Part shown: positions 1 to 7,403 of the stretch, one piece after another
Layout of the letters: every line of letters begins with the position of its first letter
Numbering within the stretch: the stretch's first letter is position 1
Assembly (NCBI GenBank): GCA_046328715.1
Contig: JAXLWB010000049.1
Span: 13,351 to 77,350 of the forward strand
Direction of reading: 5' to 3'
DNA: 64,000 nt
DNA from: JAXLWB01 sp046328715
Lineage (GTDB): Bacteria; Chloroflexota; Anaerolineae; Caldilineales; Caldilineaceae
Translations under genes and position numbers: made by a program
The notes under the pieces: generated by a model
Databases searched by the model: none
Told to the model about the DNA's origin: nothing
What the model saw: the letters and a program-made list of their open reading frames with translations, nothing else

Positions 1-684
1 CGTGCCGCCGAAGTCGCCGATGCGATCAACGCCAACGGCGGCACCGCTATTCCCTTACCGGCTGATGTGCTGGACCGTGCTCAATTGGATACAGCCCGCG
101 ATCAACTCATGCAGCAATGGGGGCGCATCGACATCTTGGTCAACGCAGCGGGCGGTAATTCACCGGACGCGACGGTCTTCGGCAACATCACCTTTTTCAA
201 CGTCGAACGAGCGGCCATCGACAATATGCTGAACCTCAACCTGATGGGCTCGATTCTGCCTTCGCAGGTCTTTGGCGAGGTGATGGCCAAGGCTGGCAAG
301 GGCTGCATTCTCAACGTCTCGTCGATGGCTACCGTGCGCACCTTGACACGTGTGCTGGGCTATGGTGTTGCCAAGGCTGCGATTGATAACTTTACACGCT
401 GGCTGTCGTTGGAAATGGCCTTCAAATACGGAGAAGGAATTCGCGTCAATGCAGTCGCCCCCGGCTTCTTCATTGGAGAGCAGAACCGCAACTTCCTGCT
501 CAACCCGGATGGCAGCCTGACTGCCCGCGGCCAAAAGATCATCGACCACACGCCGATGAAGCGCTTTGGTGAAGCCGATGAATTGGTGGGCACTGCACTT
601 TGGCTGTGCAGCGACGCCTCACAATTTGTCACGGGGATTGTTGTGCCGGTGGATGGAGGGTTTTCGACCTTTAGTGGGGTGTAG
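1..684 (+). CDS. SDR oxidoreductase, D-mannonate oxidoreductase type (5' end missing)
   Basis: The open frame runs in from the left edge, so the N-terminus and the Rossmann glycine motif are outside the window. What remains has the SDR core in order: an NAAGG strand-4 motif, NVSS with the catalytic Ser, a YGVAKAAID catalytic Tyr/Lys segment, and RVNAVAPGF after it. It closes with the VVPVDGGFS tail typical of classical SDRs. The long insert between NAAGG and the NLMG helix and the FFIGEQNR stretch resemble the SDR-type fructuronate reductase/D-mannonate oxidoreductase group (YjmF/UxuB-like), which interconverts D-mannonate and D-fructuronate with NAD(H) in hexuronate breakdown. The SDR assignment is firm; the substrate is inferred from similarity of these segments only. 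No uronate neighbour is visible because the upstream side is cut. Confidence 0.85.
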   Translation, partial: RAAEVADAINANGGTAIPLPADVLDRAQLDTARDQLMQQWGRIDILVNAAGGNSPDATVFGNITFFNVERAAIDNMLNLNLMGSILPSQVFGEVMAKAGKGCILNVSSMATVRTLTRVLGYGVAKAAIDNFTRWLSLEMAFKYGEGIRVNAVAPGFFIGEQNRNFLLNPDGSLTARGQKIIDHTPMKRFGEADELVGTALWLCSDASQFVTGIVVPVDGGFSTFSGV

Positions 685-705
685 AAGATGAGATTGAAAA
701 TTTGA

Positions 706-734
706 TTGACAATATTGCTGAGAGCGATTATAAT
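706..734 (+). promoter_or_regulatory. Perfect-consensus sigma-70 promoter
   Basis: TTGACA at 706-711 and TATAAT at 729-734 are separated by exactly 17 bases, matching the sigma-70 consensus at all twelve positions. An A/T-rich stretch precedes it. It starts 21 bases after the stop of the SDR gene and points away from it, toward a structured segment and a terminator rather than toward a plus-strand gene. The predicted transcription start is near 741. Confidence 0.8.
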
Positions 735-740
735 GAAGGT

Positions 741-867
741 GACTAGGGACAAAATTCGGCTCCATGCCGTGTGATTGTTTGGATAATGCCAGACAATCCT
801 ATATCCCTAGCATTACAGTCATTTTGATTCTCTATTGGGTAAAGCCGCTAGTTTTAGCGGCTTTTTT
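741..867 (+). ncRNA. Candidate structured small RNA (about 127 nt), no recognised family
   Basis: This is the segment between the consensus promoter and the terminator. CTAGGGA (743-749) pairs with TCCCTAG (804-810), closing a domain with two inner hairpins: CGGC/GCCG around a five-base loop (757-769), and GATTGTTTGG (773-782) with CCAGACAATC (789-798), which pairs over ten positions with one G-U. A single-stranded linker leads to the terminator. No convincing ORF fits: the only ATG frame (from 764) reads through the terminator and antisense to the next gene. I do not recognise it as 6S, SRP, tmRNA or a known riboswitch. It overlaps the 3' end of the convergent DUF3800 gene by about 49 bases, so it could act on that mRNA. 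It may alternatively be an SDR 3' UTR. Function is unknown. Confidence 0.6.
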
Positions 868-1652
868 CTTGTATACCTTCTGCCTGTCACCTCTTCACGA
901 GTATCATCAATGTCATGTACATACCGAATTGACTCCTGAAGATACTCTACATAGCGATCCTCAGACCGTTCATAGAAGCGTTGTAGAGCCCATAAAAAAT
1001 AATCTGTTACCTGCAAACCTGCGGTGCGTTGTGGTGTTCCGGGGATTACTTGGATTGTGTTCAACGCTGTAATGCCAGATTTTTGTTGGAATTGAGTCCT
1101 CGCAGTTTCCAATGCCAGTTTTAGGGCTGCAGTGCGATTCGATGTACCACGAGTAGCAAAGGTAAGTTGGTACTCATCATATTGATGCAACACATGACGC
1201 AACAGTTGACGAACCAGGTAGTCGTATTGCTCATTAGTGTTGTAATGATAATTGGAATCTTGCAGGTTAGATTGTCGAACAAAAGCGAGAATTCCCCTTT
1301 TATCGCGCACGACAGCATGAAACCGGATTTCTGGATGATGACGTAAAAGACTGAAAACCTGCCAGCGGACCTCGGTGGGATCATCTTTGGCGTGGAAGAA
1401 CAAAGCAGTCCGTTGCCGTTCTGGCTGCATGGAAGGCACACGACGGAAATAAGGATCGGCTAACAGTTGTTGTCGCAACTCTTCCATCTCTTGACCAATA
1501 CTTACCGGATCAGGGATATCCGCATAACCCAACATGAAAAATTCGGAACAACCCTCATTACCAATGATGACGCGACCACGGCTATCAAACAAGGTGGCGT
1601 CTCCTGCTTCATCAATGAAGTAATGGCAAATCTTTCTTTCAATCATTTTCAT
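819..1652 (-). CDS. DUF3800 domain protein
   Basis: The 277-residue protein has the DUF3800 signature: YFIDEAGD at residues 11-18 (the acidic D14/E15 pair), a central segment on conflict-like residues with FHAKDDPTEVR, and the C-terminal QVTDYFLWALQRFYE helix with its conserved Asp. The family has an RNase H-like/DEDD-type acidic fold. Members are often found in defence islands or beside mobile genes, but no activity is generally established. It is monocistronic here. The start is the first Met; a second Met two codons on is possible. No clear Shine-Dalgarno lies upstream. Its last codons overlap a terminator and the candidate RNA on the other strand, so convergent transcription would produce complementary 3' ends. 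Family call firm, role unknown. Confidence 0.85.
   Translation of the reverse strand: MKMIERKICHYFIDEAGDATLFDSRGRVIIGNEGCSEFFMLGYADIPDPVSIGQEMEELRQQLLADPYFRRVPSMQPERQRTALFFHAKDDPTEVRWQVFSLLRHHPEIRFHAVVRDKRGILAFVRQSNLQDSNYHYNTNEQYDYLVRQLLRHVLHQYDEYQLTFATRGTSNRTAALKLALETARTQFQQKSGITALNTIQVIPGTPQRTAGLQVTDYFLWALQRFYERSEDRYVEYLQESIRYVHDIDDTREEVTGRRYTRKKPLKLAALPNRESK
841..867 (+). terminator. Rho-independent terminator
   Basis: A perfect ten-base stem (AAAGCCGCTA / TAGCGGCTTT) with a four-base loop is followed by a T run at 862-867. The T run lies only on the plus-strand side, so it terminates rightward transcription. The stem also encodes the Lys-Pro-Leu-Lys-Leu-Ala-Ala-Leu part of the convergent gene's C-terminus. 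Confidence 0.85.
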
Positions 1653-1693
1653 GGAGGACTATCTGTGAATCATTATCAACTTCATCGATACTA

Positions 1694-1722
1694 AAAAGTC
1701 AGACCAGTTTTGTGTTTGGTCT
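1694..1722 (-). terminator. Terminator for the minus-strand SDR run
   Basis: AGACCA (1701-1706) pairs with TGGTCT (1717-1722). Read on the minus strand, the stem is followed by GAC and a T5 run, 18 bases beyond the stop of the SDR gene at 1741. Confidence 0.6.
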
Positions 1723-1740
1723 ACAATTCCCAATCTCCAA

Positions 1741-2502
1741 TTACCTCGGTGCCATGCGCAACGCCCCATCCAAACGGATCACTTCGCCGTTGAGCATCGT
1801 GTTTTCGACAATGTGCAGGACAAGTCTGGCGTACTCTTGCGGTTGCCCAAGTCGTTTGGGGAAAGGGATCGAAGCTCCCAGACTTTCCTGCGCCTCTTTG
1901 GGTAAGTTTTGTAGCAGCGGTGTGAGAAAGAGACCAGGGGCAATGGCATTGACACGGATGCCAAACTGCGCAAACTCCCGCGCCGCAGGCAATGTCAGAC
2001 TAACAATCCCACCCTTGGAAGCAGCGTAGGCCGCCTGTCCAATCTGTCCTTCATAGGCTGCAATCGAGGCGGTCGAGATGATCACACCCCGTTCGCCCTC
2101 CTCCAGCGGATCCAACTTGCTCATGTCAGCAGCAACCAGGCGCATCAGATTGAAGCTGCCGATCAGGTTGATGTTGATCACCCGTGCAAAGGCGTCCAGC
2201 AACATAGGACCTTCCCGCCCCACGATGCGCTGAGCGACGCCAATGCCGGCACAGTTGACCAGCACGCGTGCTACCCCATGCGCCGCTCGTGCTTGGGCCA
2301 CGGCAGCCTCGGCAGACGCAGCATCCGCCACATCGCAGGCAATCGCCAGCCCCCCGATCTCCTCTGCCACCTGCTGCGCCAGTGGCAGATTCAGATCCAA
2401 GATCGCCACCTTTGCCCCCGCCTGCGCCAGATGGCGGGCCGTCTCTGCGCCCAGGCCGGATGCGCCACCAGTGACGAGGGCGGCTTGTTGTTCGAGTTTC
2501 AT
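1741..2502 (-). CDS. SDR, 3-hydroxyacyl-CoA dehydrogenase type II-like
   Basis: The 253-residue classical SDR has VTGGASGLG at the N-terminus (NAD-binding Rossmann motif), DLNLP at the end of beta-2 (Asp favouring NAD over NADP), NCAGIG, STASIAAYEGQIGQ with the catalytic Ser, YAASKGG with the Tyr-Lys pair and RVNAIAPGLF. The GERGVIISTAS and EGQIGQAAYAASK segments and the LVLHIVEN/LNGEVIRLDGALRM tail match type II 3-hydroxyacyl-CoA dehydrogenases (HSD17B10-like), which oxidise 3-hydroxyacyl-CoA in fatty or branched-chain acid degradation. I chose the ATG at 2502 because GGGAGG sits five bases upstream and the protein then starts directly before the Rossmann fold; the longer frame adds 57 unrelated residues. 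It is the last gene of a five-gene minus-strand run. Confidence 0.85.
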   Translation of the reverse strand: MKLEQQAALVTGGASGLGAETARHLAQAGAKVAILDLNLPLAQQVAEEIGGLAIACDVADAASAEAAVAQARAAHGVARVLVNCAGIGVAQRIVGREGPMLLDAFARVININLIGSFNLMRLVAADMSKLDPLEEGERGVIISTASIAAYEGQIGQAAYAASKGGIVSLTLPAAREFAQFGIRVNAIAPGLFLTPLLQNLPKEAQESLGASIPFPKRLGQPQEYARLVLHIVENTMLNGEVIRLDGALRMAPR

Positions 2503-2552
2503 GGTTTCCTCCCATCTGTCAACGCAGTGGAGAATATTGGAAAAGCGTCCCG

Positions 2553-3164
2553 TTATTGCGGTCGCCAATCCGTGGTTGCGTTCGCCCACTGTTGGATGGC
2601 GTCGAGCATCGCTTGAGGGGTAGCATTGACCAATTCCCCCGGCAGCGTAAATGCTTTTTCTTTCTCGTTCCACACATAATGCACCGTGGTACTCTGTACC
2701 CCTCGAAATTCACTGCGTGGAATCAAGGTGTAATCAAATTCATTGTGGCTGATCAAAACATTGGGCGTAAGATAGATGCCATGGCGAGTTGCTTGGCCGC
2801 TCTGTTGTGCGGTACGTAGCCGTTGGCTCTGTCGCAAGGAGCGCAACAAAAGCACTCCACTCAGGACAAAGACTAGCCCTATAATGAAAGGCATGATTGA
2901 AACCGTTAAGGTCACACCCCCTACAGTCGACGTAGAAGGGGCAACCAGAACAAACAGCCCAAAACAGCTTCCTAAAACACCAATCCCCAACAAACCGATC
3001 CCTAACAGCAATCTCCAGAAGATGCTGCGTACGGTTTTGCGCTCTTCAAAGAACTGAACCCCTGACGGAAGCGGCTTCTGTTCGTCAAAAAGTGCTTGAT
3101 AATCGACTGGCAATTTGCTGCGTTCGCCAGTGATCAGCACTTGTGTAACAGGTGCAAACGACAT
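2553..3164 (-). CDS. Two-helix membrane protein of unknown function
   Basis: The 203 residues are not recognised. A hydrophilic N-terminal part (about 1-45) is followed by two strong membrane segments (about 47-75 and 85-107, rich in Leu/Ile/Gly). A soluble C-terminal part (about 115-200) contains TRHGIYLTPNVLISHNEFDYTLIPRSEF, resembling a small beta-rich PH-like domain. It starts nine bases after the MetE-like gene, with AAGGG eight bases before the ATG, so it is probably translated from the same mRNA. The neighbours give no direct hint of its role. Confidence 0.7.
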   Translation of the reverse strand: MSFAPVTQVLITGERSKLPVDYQALFDEQKPLPSGVQFFEERKTVRSIFWRLLLGIGLLGIGVLGSCFGLFVLVAPSTSTVGGVTLTVSIMPFIIGLVFVLSGVLLLRSLRQSQRLRTAQQSGQATRHGIYLTPNVLISHNEFDYTLIPRSEFRGVQSTTVHYVWNEKEKAFTLPGELVNATPQAMLDAIQQWANATTDWRPQ

Positions 3165-3173
3165 AACAAACCC

Positions 3174-4295
3174 TTATTGTTCTCCCCATACCTTCTGCGC
3201 CGTATCCACCACCAATGCCAGCTTGCGCCACTGCTCGTCTTGCGTGAGATCGTTGCCGTGCACGGTGCTGGAAAAACCACACTGCGGGCTGAGGCAGAGA
3301 TTCTCCAACGGCACATACTGAGAGGCTTCTTCGATCCGTTGGCTCAATTCGCTCTGTGGCTCCAGGTGTGCAAATTTGCTCGTGATCAACCCCAAAACGA
3401 CGGTCTTACCGGCTGGCACAAAACGCAAGGGGGCAAAACCGCCGGACCGTTCATCGTCATATTCGAGGAAGTAGCCATCCACTTTCATTTCATTGAAAAG
3501 CACCTCGGCGACTGGTTCGTAGCTGCCCTCAGCAAACCACGTGCTGCGGAAGTTGCCGCGACAGAGATGAACGCAGACGGTCAGGTCGTCCGGGCGTCCT
3601 TCGAGGGCGGCGTTGATCAGCGCGGCGTAGGTGAGCGGCAGTTGATTGGGATCGTCACCCCGCTCGATTGCCCCGGCGCGCATCTTCGGATCGCAGAGGT
3701 AAGCAAGATTGGTGTCATCCATTTGGATGTAGCGGCACCCTGCGGCGTAGAGTGCGGCAATCTCGTCTCGATAACATTGGGCTAAATCTTCAAAGAAGAG
3801 ATCGAGGTCGGGATAGGAATGGATATCAATCGCCGCCCGTCCTCCGCGGAAGTGAACCATCGTTGGCGAGGGGATGCATACCTTTGGCGTACAATTTGGC
3901 CCTGTCACCTGCGATTGGAGATAGTTGAAATCATCGACCTGAATGTTCTTGGCGTGGCGCAGTTTGCCAGTGACACTCAACTTAGGCGGCGTAAAGTGGA
4001 CCTTCTCTGCCGCATCGGAGCTGGCCGCAATCGAACCAGTCACCGTTACACCTTCGAGCTGTTCGAGGAAGTCAAGATGAAAGAAGGTGCGGCGGAACTC
4101 GCCATCGGTGATACTGCGCAGGCCGACTGCCTGTTGTTTTTTCACCGCGTCGGCGATCTGTTCATTCTCGATTTGGTGCAACTCGGCACGGCTGATTTGG
4201 CCCGTTGCCGCCCGTTCACGCGCAACCAGCAATGGTTGTGGGCGCAACAGACTACCGACATGATCCGCACGAAAAGGCGGATTCGTTTTGGACAT
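3174..4295 (-). CDS. MetE C-terminal-like (YxjG/YxjH-type) methyltransferase
   Basis: The 373-residue protein resembles only the C-terminal, catalytic barrel of cobalamin-independent methionine synthase, as in stand-alone YxjG/YxjH proteins. It opens with FRADHVGSLLRP and ITDGEFRRTFF. The zinc ligands of MetE are all present: H243 and C245 in CVHLCRGN, E278 in FLEYDDERSG and C339 in LSPQCGFSS. The DDTNLAYL segment matches the substrate site. Family members transfer a methyl group to a thiol (homocysteine or related) with an unknown methyl donor; full MetE needs its N-terminal half for the folate substrate, which is absent here. It is the third gene from the 3' end of the run, 42 bases after the GNAT gene. 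Confidence 0.9.
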   Translation of the reverse strand: MSKTNPPFRADHVGSLLRPQPLLVARERAATGQISRAELHQIENEQIADAVKKQQAVGLRSITDGEFRRTFFHLDFLEQLEGVTVTGSIAASSDAAEKVHFTPPKLSVTGKLRHAKNIQVDDFNYLQSQVTGPNCTPKVCIPSPTMVHFRGGRAAIDIHSYPDLDLFFEDLAQCYRDEIAALYAAGCRYIQMDDTNLAYLCDPKMRAGAIERGDDPNQLPLTYAALINAALEGRPDDLTVCVHLCRGNFRSTWFAEGSYEPVAEVLFNEMKVDGYFLEYDDERSGGFAPLRFVPAGKTVVLGLITSKFAHLEPQSELSQRIEEASQYVPLENLCLSPQCGFSSTVHGNDLTQDEQWRKLALVVDTAQKVWGEQ

Positions 4296-4337
4296 AGCGC
4301 CTCCTTTCTTGGGCTTGTGAAACGTTCAAACAGATGC

Positions 4338-4883
4338 TTACCGTACCAAGGGTTCAACTGTTGGCAAGCTGGTGCCTCCTTCGCCCAGGGTTTTCTGCAT
4401 CATGACACTATCCAACCAGCGACCAAATTTGAAACCAATGGCGGGTAGCGTCGCCATGTGGATAAAGCCCAATGAGCGGTGCAACTCAATCGACGCGGTG
4501 TTTGCGCTATCGCCAATAATGGCAATCATTTGACGGAAGCCCTGTTCAACACAACGGTCGATTACGGTAGAGAGCAACTTGCGGGCAATGCCACGGCGCT
4601 GATAGGGTTCATCTACGTAGATCGAATTTTCCACGGTAAAACGATAACCGGGACGTGGCCGATAGCTGCTAGCGTAACTGTAGCCCACAACTCGCCCATC
4701 AATCTCACCGACGACGTAGGGGAAGCCGTTATCGAGTACCGCCTGCACCCGCCGCCGCATTTCCGCCTCATCGGGCGCAGTCAATTCCCAGGAAGCCGTC
4801 CCATAGACAACATGATAGCTGTAGATAGCATGGATCGTAACAATATCTGCTGGTTGAACCGGACGGATGAGAAGATCGGACAT
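4338..4883 (-). CDS. GNAT N-acetyltransferase, phosphinothricin acetyltransferase-like
   Basis: The 181 residues show the full GNAT fold. RPVQPADIVTIHAIYSYHV at the start is followed by FPYVVGEIDGRVVGYSYAS (beta-3/beta-4), then VENSIYVDEPYQRRGIARKLL with the acetyl-CoA pyrophosphate-binding Q-R-R-G-I-A loop, and IIGDSANTASIELHRSLGF near the end. The order and wording match the Pat/Bar/YwnH group, which acetylates L-methionine sulfoximine, methionine sulfone or related amino acids. The MetE-like and FAD-dependent amine/amino-acid oxidase neighbours fit amino-acid derivative handling, but the substrate is not proven. Confidence 0.9.
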   Translation of the reverse strand: MSDLLIRPVQPADIVTIHAIYSYHVVYGTASWELTAPDEAEMRRRVQAVLDNGFPYVVGEIDGRVVGYSYASSYRPRPGYRFTVENSIYVDEPYQRRGIARKLLSTVIDRCVEQGFRQMIAIIGDSANTASIELHRSLGFIHMATLPAIGFKFGRWLDSVMMQKTLGEGGTSLPTVEPLVR

Positions 4884-4960
4884 AAGATTTTGTTTTTTGA
4901 AGTATTGAAAACGTTGAGAGATGGACAGCTCAGGAGATTAATACGCCAATCTCTGAGCTC

Positions 4961-6154
4961 TTAACTAGACCAACAAGCTCGGAAATTGCTCGCCTCCACA
5001 TCGTAGCTCCACTCGCCTTTTTCGGCAAGCAAGGCGGCAATATGCCCATATTCGTTGGAGGATTTGGCAGCCGCACCGCAGCCACCCACGGCGACGATCA
5101 GGCCCGGCTCGATCTCGTCAATGTAGGGGTATTTCTGCGCCGTGTAGGTAATAACACAGGGCTTACTTCCCCACGATTCGACCTTTAGACCTGGGAGCAG
5201 ATCGAGCAGGACTTCTCGGAGCGCCTGAATTTCGTGGGCGTTGCCGGGCGAATGGAAGTGAGCAAGAAACTCTTCGCGACTTTGCAAGTAGATCGGCTGA
5301 CGCAAGGTGCCGCCGATCTTGAAGCAGACACGGCCATCGGCATAGCGTGTAGGCGAAACGGAGTAGATCGACTCCAACAGTGGATGATTGTCGAGCCGCC
5401 AGATCAGCGTGGGTAATCCCTGAAGGCGTGCCAATTCGGCTTCTGCCAATTCGGCCAGGACTACCGAGACCGCTTTCGGGCGCAGATCGAGCTTGCGCCC
5501 CAACAGCAAATTGGTGAAACCACCCGTCGCCAGGATCACCTTCTTGGCATGGATGCGGCTACCCGTGTTGGTGACCACTTCAAATTCGCCCTGCTGGCGG
5601 TCAATTCCGATCACCTCTTCGCCGATGACGCTTGCACCTTGTTGGGCGGCGATGATCAATTGCGCCCGCACCAAAGCGCGTGGGTTGATAAAGCCTGCCA
5701 TCCCTTCTTCCCAAAGCGCCTCGGCCTTGGCCGGAAAATTCAGATAGGGAAAACGTTCGACGAGTTGGTTGCGTTGCAGCCGTTGATAGACAGCCCCCAA
5801 TTCACGCCCAACGGCATCCGAGGGTTCAATTGAGTCGCCAGGAGCAAGGGGATCGTAGGAAACGCGCAGTTGACCGACCGGATAATGAAATTGCACGCCA
5901 CTGTGCGCTTCAATCTCTGGGTAGACTTCAATCGAGCGCTTGGCCATCAAGCCCCAAATCAGATCGGGATCAATGATGCGCGTGATACGCCCCTGATCGT
6001 AATAACTGGCGAAGACACCATGATGCGTTTGCCAATTCTCCGGTTCACCAGGGCCAATCGCTGCCACCCGCAAACCAGATGCACTTAGATAGCGGGATGC
6101 AGCAGCGCCGATCATCCCGTTGCCGATGACTGCAATATCGAAATTTGTGGACAT
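4961..6154 (-). CDS. FAD-dependent oxidoreductase (DAO / sarcosine oxidase-like)
   Basis: The 397-residue protein of the D-amino acid/sarcosine oxidase fold opens with DIAVIGNGMIGAAASRYL (GxGxxG dinucleotide motif, residues 6-18). Next come YDQGRITRIIDPD, the middle FINPRALVRAQLIIAAQQGASV segment, and VILATGGFTN at the second FAD contact. The C-terminal VAVGGCGAAAKSSNEYG carries the last FAD motif. Family members oxidise secondary amines or amino acids and produce peroxide, or act as dehydrogenases. The ATG at 6154 begins directly before the FAD motif; the longer frame only adds 14 residues. It is the first gene of the minus-strand run and its upstream space holds the palindrome at 6249-6307. 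Confidence 0.88.
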   Translation of the reverse strand: MSTNFDIAVIGNGMIGAAASRYLSASGLRVAAIGPGEPENWQTHHGVFASYYDQGRITRIIDPDLIWGLMAKRSIEVYPEIEAHSGVQFHYPVGQLRVSYDPLAPGDSIEPSDAVGRELGAVYQRLQRNQLVERFPYLNFPAKAEALWEEGMAGFINPRALVRAQLIIAAQQGASVIGEEVIGIDRQQGEFEVVTNTGSRIHAKKVILATGGFTNLLLGRKLDLRPKAVSVVLAELAEAELARLQGLPTLIWRLDNHPLLESIYSVSPTRYADGRVCFKIGGTLRQPIYLQSREEFLAHFHSPGNAHEIQALREVLLDLLPGLKVESWGSKPCVITYTAQKYPYIDEIEPGLIVAVGGCGAAAKSSNEYGHIAALLAEKGEWSYDVEASNFRACWSS

Positions 6155-6248
6155 AGCGATATGATACTCGATACGAAAGAAAAGCCAAACAATCAAAAAG
6201 CTGTTAGCGTTTCTGGTTGATCTTTGTTATTCTTTGCACAAGTGAAAC

Positions 6249-6307
6249 GTGATGCGTGACTCGTGATCCATGAAATTGAAAATCACGGATCACGAGTCAC
6301 GCATCAC
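6249..6307. repeat. Palindrome with 21-bp perfect arms built from heptads
   Basis: The left arm (6249-6269) is three seven-base units, GTGATGC, GTGACTC and GTGATCC. The right arm (6287-6307) is the exact complement, GGATCAC, GAGTCAC and GCATCAC. The 17-base loop is A-rich. It lies between the divergent FAD oxidoreductase and MoxR genes, so it could be a shared operator, an mRNA hairpin or a repeat element of the genome. The period-7 structure suggests the last. Confidence 0.85.
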
Positions 6308-6362
6308 AAAGTGTGAACCATATAGCCTAAGTCCTTGACTTATTCAGTTTATTTTCTCACTC

Positions 6363-7346
6363 ATGATCGAATCAGCGATTGATATTCAACCTGTGCAACT
6401 GCTCGCCCAGACAGTGCGCGAAAATGTGGCGCGTGTCATTGTCGGCAAGGCAGAAGTGGTCGATCTACTGTTGGTTGCCCTCTTCTGCGAAGGCCACGTC
6501 CTCCTGGAAGATGTTCCCGGCATTGGTAAGACTACCTTGGCCAAGACCCTGGCCCGCTCATTGGGCGGCACGTTCCAGCGCATCCAGTTTACACCCGATC
6601 TGCTGCCATCCGATATTACAGGCGTCAGCATCTACAACCAGCAAAAGCAAGAATTCGAGTATCGGGCCGGTCCCCTGATGGCGCAGATTGTCTTAGCGGA
6701 TGAGATCAACCGTGCCGGTCCACGTACCCAGTCGGCGCTACTCGAAGCGATGGAAGAACGCCAGGTCACAGTGGATGGTGCAACCCGCCCCTTGCCCTAT
6801 CCATTCCTGGTTTTGGCGACGCAAAACCCAGTGGAGTTAGAGGGAACCTTCCCGCTGCCCGAAGCGCAGTTGGATCGTTTCCTGATGCGCTTGGCGCTTG
6901 GTTATCCGCCACGCGAGGACGAACGGCAGATCTTGCGCCGCTTCCGTGCCAACAACCCCATCGTGGATTTGGCATCCGTGACCTCGACCGAGGAGATCCG
7001 CAAGGCAAACCGTATCTGCCGCGAAGTCTATGTCCATCCGGCATTGGAGGAATATCTGCTCGATATTGTCGCAGCAACCCGTGCCCATAAATCATTGGCG
7101 CTTGGAGCCAGCCCGCGCGCTGCCTTAGCGCTCTACCGCGCCAGCCAAGCACTTGCCGCCATCCGCAACCGACACTACGTCATTCCCGACGACATCAAAA
7201 GCCTGGCTCCTTGCGTGCTTACCCATCGCCTGATCCTCGGTGTCGATGCCCGCCTACACAGCAAGTCCGTGAGCGAGGTCCTCGGCGAAGTTTTGAATCA
7301 AGTTGTCGTGCCAGTAGAAGAGGTGTGGAGGAAAGAGGTAAAGTAG
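6363..7346 (+). CDS. MoxR-family AAA+ ATPase
   Basis: The 327-residue ATPase has Walker A GIGKTT at 53-58 (LLEDVPGIGKTTLAKTL), the MoxR signature FQRIQFTPDLLPSDITG, Walker B LADEINRAGP with D113/E114, and the sensor-1 segment FLVLATQNPVELEGTFPLPEAQLDRF. The AAA lid domain follows (SPRAALALYRASQALA). MoxR proteins act as chaperones that help assemble or activate partner complexes, nearly always next to a DUF58 gene, as here. First of a three-gene operon; the next start is 57 bases on. Confidence 0.95.
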   Translation: MIESAIDIQPVQLLAQTVRENVARVIVGKAEVVDLLLVALFCEGHVLLEDVPGIGKTTLAKTLARSLGGTFQRIQFTPDLLPSDITGVSIYNQQKQEFEYRAGPLMAQIVLADEINRAGPRTQSALLEAMEERQVTVDGATRPLPYPFLVLATQNPVELEGTFPLPEAQLDRFLMRLALGYPPREDERQILRRFRANNPIVDLASVTSTEEIRKANRICREVYVHPALEEYLLDIVAATRAHKSLALGASPRAALALYRASQALAAIRNRHYVIPDDIKSLAPCVLTHRLILGVDARLHSKSVSEVLGEVLNQVVVPVEEVWRKEVK

Positions 7347-7395
7347 CAAAGTTGCAGAGTTAAAAAGTAAATGCACACTTTGCCACTCTTCCCCT
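7347..7395. repeat. Short intergenic repeat, GCAAAGTT/GCAGAGTT words
   Basis: Two octads, GCAAAGTT and GCAGAGTT, lie just after the MoxR stop. Partly complementary CACTTTGCCACTC words follow. The same words build the longer palindromes at 27282-27352 and 27963-28018. The arms are too imperfect here for a strong hairpin. Confidence 0.5.
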
Positions 7396-7403
7396 CTTCA
7401 ACT

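Noticed and set aside
764..1072. Plus-strand ORF of 102 codons after the consensus promoter
   Set aside because: It reads through the terminator and is antisense to the DUF3800 gene; residues have no domain wording.
6837..7152. Minus-strand ORFs inside the MoxR gene
   Set aside because: They are shadows of a gene with complete conserved motifs.
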